Assembly: GCA_036555725.1 (NCBI GenBank)
Contig: DATBKU010000031.1
Location: 1-64,000 of the forward strand
Length of the DNA: 64,000 nt
Direction: 5' to 3'
From: CALAED01 sp036555725
GTDB lineage: Bacteria; Actinomycetota; Actinomycetes; Streptosporangiales; Streptosporangiaceae
A program made the translations under genes and the position numbers. Position 1 is the stretch's first letter. Each line of letters begins with the position of its first letter. The notes under the pieces were generated by a model, which did not search any database, had not been told where the DNA came from, and worked only from the letters and a program-made list of their open reading frames with translations. Positions 60,244 to 64,000 of the stretch are shown in pieces.

Positions 60244-61607
60244 CCCACGCGCCCTCCCTGCAAGAAGCCGCCAAGCGTCACCTCTGGCTGCATTTCACTC
60301 GGATGTCGAGTTACACCGACGCCGACGTGCCGGTGATCGCCCGAGGGGACGGGCCGTACGTTTACGACACGTCGGGAAAGCGTTATCTCGACGGACTGGC
60401 GGGGTTGTTCGTCTCGCAGGTCGGTCACGGCCGGTCGGAGCTGGCCGAGGCCGCGGCCAAGCAGGCGTCCGAGCTGGCGTACTTCCCGCTGTGGTCGTAC
60501 GCGCACCCGAACGCGATCGAGCTGGCCGAGCGGCTGGCGTCGCTCGCCCCCGGCGACCTCAACCGGGTGTTCTTCACGACGAGTGGCTCGGAAGCCGTGG
60601 AGTCGGCGTGGAAGCTGGCGCGCAGCTACTTCCGGCAGCTAGGCCAGCCCGGCCGCTACAAGGTGATCAGCCGTAACATCGCCTACCACGGCACCTCCAT
60701 GGGAGCGCTGTCGATCACCGGCCTCGCCGACATCAAGCACCCCTTCGAGCCGCTGGTGCCCGGGTCGGTCCGGGTGCCCAACACGAACTTCTACCGGGCC
60801 CCGCTGTTCGGGGACTCGCCGGAGGAGTTCGGCCGGTGGGCGGCCGACGAGATCGAGCGGGCCATCGACCGCGAGGGCCCCGAGTCGGTGGCAGCGGTCT
60901 ATCTGGAGCCGGTCCAGAACGCCGGCGGCTGCTTCCCGCCGCCGCCCGGGTACTTCGCGCGGGTCCGCGAGATCTGCGACAAGTACGGCGTGCTGCTCGT
61001 CTCCGACGAGGTGATCTGCGCGTTCGGCCGGCTCGGGCACTACTTCGGCTCCCAGCGATACGGCTACCAACCCGACATCATCACCTTCGCCAAGGGCGTG
61101 ACCTCTGGTTACTCCCCGCTCGGCGGCATGCTGGTCACCGACCGGCTGATCGAGCCGTTCCTGAGCGGAGGCACCACGTTCCTGCACGGCATCACATTCG
61201 GCGGCCACCCGGTCTCCGCCGCCGTGGCCCTCGCCAACCTCGACATCTTCGAGCGCGAGCAGCTGCTCGACAACGTCCGTACCAACGAGGCGGGTTTCCG
61301 GACCACCTTGGAGAAGCTGTACGACGTGCCGATCGTCGGCGACATCCGTGGCGACGGGTATTTCTACGGGATCGAGCTGGTCCGCGACAAGGCGGCCAGA
61401 GAGACGTTCACCGACGAGGAGTCGGAGCGACTGCTGCGCGGCTATCTGTCCCCGGCGCTGTTCGAGGCGGGCCTGATCTGCCGCGCCGACGACCGCGGCG
61501 ACCCGGTCGTGCAGCTGTCCCCGCCGCTCATCTGCACCCAGGAGCACTTCGACGAGATCGAAGGCATCCTCCGTACGGTCCTGACCGAAGCGGCCCGCCG
61601 CATCTGA
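60240..61607 (+). CDS. Class III aminotransferase (putrescine/diamine type)
   Basis: A 455-residue PLP aminotransferase. FFTTSGSEAVESAWKLARSYFR binds the cofactor phosphate, LVSDEVICAFGRLG provides the Asp, and ITFAKGVTSGYSPLGG holds the Schiff-base lysine near 284. The sequence is of the omega-amino acid/diamine-pyruvate type. Coupled to the Lrp regulator and divergent from the aldehyde dehydrogenase and PotABCD genes, it most likely transaminates putrescine or another diamine to the aminoaldehyde. A role in beta-alanine metabolism is possible; the aminotransferase at 43936 is a separate paralogue. Confidence 0.92.
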   Translation: MTHAPSLQEAAKRHLWLHFTRMSSYTDADVPVIARGDGPYVYDTSGKRYLDGLAGLFVSQVGHGRSELAEAAAKQASELAYFPLWSYAHPNAIELAERLASLAPGDLNRVFFTTSGSEAVESAWKLARSYFRQLGQPGRYKVISRNIAYHGTSMGALSITGLADIKHPFEPLVPGSVRVPNTNFYRAPLFGDSPEEFGRWAADEIERAIDREGPESVAAVYLEPVQNAGGCFPPPPGYFARVREICDKYGVLLVSDEVICAFGRLGHYFGSQRYGYQPDIITFAKGVTSGYSPLGGMLVTDRLIEPFLSGGTTFLHGITFGGHPVSAAVALANLDIFEREQLLDNVRTNEAGFRTTLEKLYDVPIVGDIRGDGYFYGIELVRDKAARETFTDEESERLLRGYLSPALFEAGLICRADDRGDPVVQLSPPLICTQEHFDEIEGILRTVLTEAARRI

Positions 61608-61637
61608 TGCCCCTTGCCGGCGCGGGTAGGGTGCGGG

Positions 61638-62288
61638 ATGGGTGAGCTTTCGGCGAGTGACCGGACGCGCCTGCGCCGGCTGCGCGAGCAGGGTCGTACG
61701 GACCGGAGCGTGCTGTACGACGTGCTGTCGGCCGGGTTCGTCTGCCACCTGGGCGTGATCGTCGGCGGGGCGCCGATGGTGGTCCCGACGGTGTACGGCT
61801 TCGACGCCACGACCCTCTACCTGCACGGCTCGGGGGCCAGCCGGAGCCTGACGGACGGCCTCACGTCGGACGTGTGCGTCACGATCACGCATGTGGAAGG
61901 CCTCGTCCTGGCCCGATCGGTCTTCGAGCACGCCGTGAACTACCGGAGCGCCATGATCTACGGCAGGCCACGCGCCTTGACGGGTGCGGAGAAGCTCGCC
62001 GGGCTGCGCGTGCTGACCGAGCACATCGCGCCGGGCCAGTGGGACTACGCCCGCCGCCCGGACGCCAAGGAACTGGCCGCCACCCGGCTGCTGGCCCTCT
62101 CCCTCGACGAGGCCTCGGTCAAGATGCGTACCGGCCCGCCGGACGACGGCGACGGCCCGGACGCCGCGCTCGGCCTCTGGGCCGGCGTGCTGCCGCTGAC
62201 CGCCACCTGGGGCCCGCCCCAACCCGACCCCGCCCTCCCGCCGACCATCGCCCTTCCCCGGCACATCGCCGAGGCACCTCGGCGGTAA
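61638..62288 (+). CDS. PPOx-fold flavin/heme-binding family protein
   Basis: A 216-residue protein of the pyridoxamine-5'-phosphate-oxidase-like split-barrel superfamily (TM0755-like group): DVLSAGFVCHLGVIVGGAPMVVPTVYGFDATTLYLHGSGASRSL and VCVTITHVEGLVLARSVFEHAVNYRSAMIYGRP are the typical blocks. It binds FMN or a related cofactor but no substrate can be named. ATG 61638; an in-frame GTG lies at 61623. It begins 30 bases after the aminotransferase stop and may be co-transcribed. Confidence 0.88.
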   Translation: MGELSASDRTRLRRLREQGRTDRSVLYDVLSAGFVCHLGVIVGGAPMVVPTVYGFDATTLYLHGSGASRSLTDGLTSDVCVTITHVEGLVLARSVFEHAVNYRSAMIYGRPRALTGAEKLAGLRVLTEHIAPGQWDYARRPDAKELAATRLLALSLDEASVKMRTGPPDDGDGPDAALGLWAGVLPLTATWGPPQPDPALPPTIALPRHIAEAPRR

Positions 62289-62444
62289 CGCCTGCCGGAC
62301 CGTCGCGTGGCCAAAGTCGGATCCACAATATTTGCGAAAACGGGTCAACCAATATCGCCGACGGCAGATACTTGGACCAGTAAAGGGGATGTCAGGTACG
62401 CCAGGTGAGCGTACGTTGATTTCCCGCACGAGAGGAGCCCGGTC

Positions 62445-62711
62445 ATGAGTGTGACGGCTCACGAAATCCCACCTCGCGATCGCCGCATCGAGCGGATCGG
62501 ATTCCGTACCACCGAGGACGAAAGCCTGCTGATCTGCAAGGCCGCCGACCTCCAGGGCTGGACCGTCACCCAGTACGTACTCTGCGCCGTACTCGACCGC
62601 GCCGAACGCGACCTCTACGAGCACGCGACCCGAACCGAGCGGAGCCACCCCAGACCCCTTGAGGGAGCAGCGGAACCCCTCCACGCTCTCGCCGCCATCT
62701 TCGGCCCCTAG
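62445..62711 (+). CDS. Orphan ribbon-helix-helix protein (DUF1778/TacA-antitoxin-like)
   Basis: An 88-residue protein. RRIERIGFRTTEDESLLICKAADLQGWTVTQYVLCAVLDRAE matches the ribbon-helix-helix domain of DUF1778 antitoxins that neutralise GNAT toxins. The C-terminal 25 residues (SHPRPLEGAAEPLHALAAIF) would be the toxin-binding tail. No GNAT toxin gene follows; the next DNA is a decayed phosphatase on the other strand. It may be a lone regulator or the remnant of a toxin-antitoxin pair. The 156 bases upstream are less GC-rich and probably hold its promoter; an ACGAGAGGAG ribosome site precedes the ATG. Confidence 0.75.
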   Translation: MSVTAHEIPPRDRRIERIGFRTTEDESLLICKAADLQGWTVTQYVLCAVLDRAERDLYEHATRTERSHPRPLEGAAEPLHALAAIFGP

Positions 62712-63060
62712 CGCCGGCCCGCGGGGTTTGCTTGCGCCGCGGCAGGCTTGACCGACCAGGTCGTGTCGAACCCGGTCAGCGCCAGCCGGTCGACGTTGAG
62801 CCCAGTGCGCACCCCTGGTAATACCGGGCCGCCGTGATCTCCCGGGTGCCCATACCGTCACCCAGCAGGAAGATCACATTCTTGGGATGACGATGGCCCA
62901 ACGCCTGCAAGACGACCGCCCGTGTCCCGAGCGGATGACCCGCTGTCCCGCGGCCGCCGCGCTGCCACCGACCGCGCCTGCCACCACCGCCGCCACGGCC
63001 ATGGCTATAACGCATCGTGCCGCACCCGCACATGCGTTTCCGCAGAAGAATTCCCTTGGT
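62708..63060 (-). pseudogene. Frameshifted N-terminal remnant of an alkaline phosphatase
   Basis: Three minus-strand frames carry parts of one alkaline phosphatase N-terminus. A signal-peptide-like segment (VIAMAVAAVVAGAVGGSAAAAGQ) is in one frame. KNVIFLLGDGMGTREITAARYYQG, containing the metal-site Asp of the GDGMG motif, is in the next (about 62815-62885). VRTGLNVDRLALTGFDTTWSV is in a third frame (about 62750-62810) and reaches a stop at 62708. At least two frameshifts and loss of some 400 C-terminal residues make it non-functional. Its end overlaps the last bases of the ribbon-helix-helix gene, which suggests a deletion junction there. Confidence 0.85.
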
Positions 63061-63063
63061 TGG

Positions 63064-63495
63064 TTAGGAGCCAGGGGCGGGTTGGGGCAGGGCGGCGCGG
63101 AGGCGCTCGGCGTATTCGGCGGCCTCGGCGTCGGAGGCGTACTTCGTCCGCGGCCAGAAGAAGCCGCGAAGACCGTCCTTGCGGTTGCGCGGCACCACGT
63201 GTACATGAAGGTGCGGCACGCTCTGGCTGACCTTGTTGTTGATCGCGACGAACGACCCGGCCGCAGCCAAGGCGGTCTCCATCGCGGCGGCCACCTGCTG
63301 AACGCGGGCGAAGAACGGGCCGAGGAGGTCGGGCGGCAGATCGGGCAGCGTCTCGATGTGCTCGCGTGGCACGATCAACGTGTGCCCTTTGAACAGCGGA
63401 CGGCTGTCCAAGAAGGCCAGCGCCGTCTCGTCGTCGAACACAATGTGCGCGGCCCGCTCGCCCGCCACGATCTCACAGAAAACGCAGTCGCCCAT
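63064..63495 (-). CDS. HIT-family (histidine triad) hydrolase
   Basis: A 143-residue HIT protein: MGDCVFCEIVAGE with a CxxC metal-like pair, FDDETALAFLDSRPLFKGHTLIVPREHIETL, and the triad motif HLHVHVVPR near 96-104. HIT proteins hydrolyse nucleotide-ribose or adenylyl conjugates. ATG 63495 is chosen because homologues start at MGDCVFC; ATG 63504 would add three residues. It is divergent from the ABC ATPase gene by 59 bases, and on its 3' side the decayed phosphatase follows in three bases. Confidence 0.93.
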   Translation of the reverse strand: MGDCVFCEIVAGERAAHIVFDDETALAFLDSRPLFKGHTLIVPREHIETLPDLPPDLLGPFFARVQQVAAAMETALAAAGSFVAINNKVSQSVPHLHVHVVPRNRKDGLRGFFWPRTKYASDAEAAEYAERLRAALPQPAPGS

Positions 63496-63554
63496 GACGG
63501 GCATTGTGCCGCTTCACGCCCGCCTTATGGCCGACCCGGTACGGTTCCGGATTC

Positions 63555-64000
63555 ATGCGCCTGAATGACGTGGCGTTCCGCTATGCGCGCAGGGGCCCGT
63601 GGATTCTCCGCGACGTCACCCTCGAGCTGGAGCCGAGGCGGATCATCGAGTTCAGCGGCGCGAACGGGGCGGGCAAGTCGACGTTGTTGCGGATCGTCGC
63701 GGGGATCATGCGGCCGCGGCGCGGCGCGGTCGGCGGGCGTCCCGTTCGGGTCGGGTACGCGCCGGAACGCTTTCCCGCCGACCAGCCGTTCACGATCGCG
63801 GCGTACCTCGGCTTCATGGCCCGGATGCGGGGGCTCTCCGAAACGGCGATCCGGCCCTGGACGGAGCGGCTCGCGCTGACCCCGCTGCTCGACGTGCCGC
63901 TGCCCGAGCTGTCCAAGGGCAGTGCCCAGAAGGTCGGCCTGGTGCAGGCCCTTTTTCCCCGGCCCGAGCTGCTCGTGCTGGACGAACCGTTCGCCGGGCT
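63555..64000 (+). CDS. ABC transporter ATP-binding protein, N-terminal part (cut by window end)
   Basis: ATG 63555 opens a frame to the window edge with the ABC pattern. It begins MRLNDVAFRYARRGPWILRD; Walker A is GANGAGKST near 38-46, the signature LSKGSAQKVGLVQAL near 121-135 (S-K-G-S in place of SGGQ) and Walker B LLVLDEPF at the edge. The loop GYAPERFPADQPFTIAAYLGFMARM is like that of small exporter ATPases. The permease would lie beyond the window. Divergent from the HIT gene. Confidence 0.9.
   Translation, partial: MRLNDVAFRYARRGPWILRDVTLELEPRRIIEFSGANGAGKSTLLRIVAGIMRPRRGAVGGRPVRVGYAPERFPADQPFTIAAYLGFMARMRGLSETAIRPWTERLALTPLLDVPLPELSKGSAQKVGLVQALFPRPELLVLDEPFAG

Noticed and set aside
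60639..62861. 740-codon minus-strand frame
   Set aside because: It runs antisense to the aminotransferase and PPOx genes and has shadow composition. The sense proteins have clear motifs.

Overview
The window is a piece of a high-GC actinomycete chromosome. The evidence is GTG and TTG starts, ATGA or GTGA start-stop overlaps between most co-directional genes, F420/luciferase-like oxidoreductases, a methylerythritol-phosphate gene order (dxr, M50 protease, ispG) typical of Actinomycetota, and probably leaderless promoters. A Streptosporangiales or Thermomonosporaceae-like genus is my inference; no marker gene fixes it. I saw no rRNA, tRNA, CRISPR array, phage gene or transposase.

Bases 1-27,400 are an accessory catabolic region for an unidentified organic acid or ketone. 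It holds parts of two AMP-forming acyl-CoA ligases, an ADP-forming CoA ligase, two short-chain dehydrogenases, an isochorismatase-like protein with an altered triad, a DUF35 zinc-ribbon protein, a VOC protein, a zinc alcohol dehydrogenase, two adjacent acyl-CoA dehydrogenases coupled to HyuA and HyuB, an amidase, a secreted phosphoesterase, an alpha/beta hydrolase and four luciferase-like monooxygenases. Three divergent promoter regions in this stretch (about 4.2-4.3, 22.35 and 24.34 kb) share an inverted repeat close to ACCAAGCA-NN-TGCTTGGT. This suggests one regulon under a TetR-type regulator that lies outside the window.

Bases 27,400-40,300 are more core-like: a HipA-type kinase with DUF3037, a secreted trypsin-like protease, dxr-rseP-ispG, a secreted tripeptidyl-aminopeptidase-like hydrolase, a DUF4081-GNAT protein, an adenylate-kinase homologue, a solute-binding lipoprotein and a VWA lipoprotein. 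Bases 40,300-53,900 carry mtnA, an mmsA/class III aminotransferase pair, a pterin dehydratase, a PucR regulator, a zinc-ribbon protein with a Q/P/Y/G-rich tail, a membrane glycosyltransferase and a MoxR-VWA pair.

Bases 52,450-61,600 form a polyamine uptake and catabolism locus: FAD amine oxidase, PotCBDA importer and aminobutyraldehyde dehydrogenase on the minus strand, and divergently an Lrp/AsnC regulator with an aminotransferase. The right end has a PPOx-fold protein, an orphan DUF1778-like ribbon-helix-helix protein, a frameshifted remnant of an alkaline phosphatase, a HIT hydrolase and the start of an ABC ATPase cut by the window edge.
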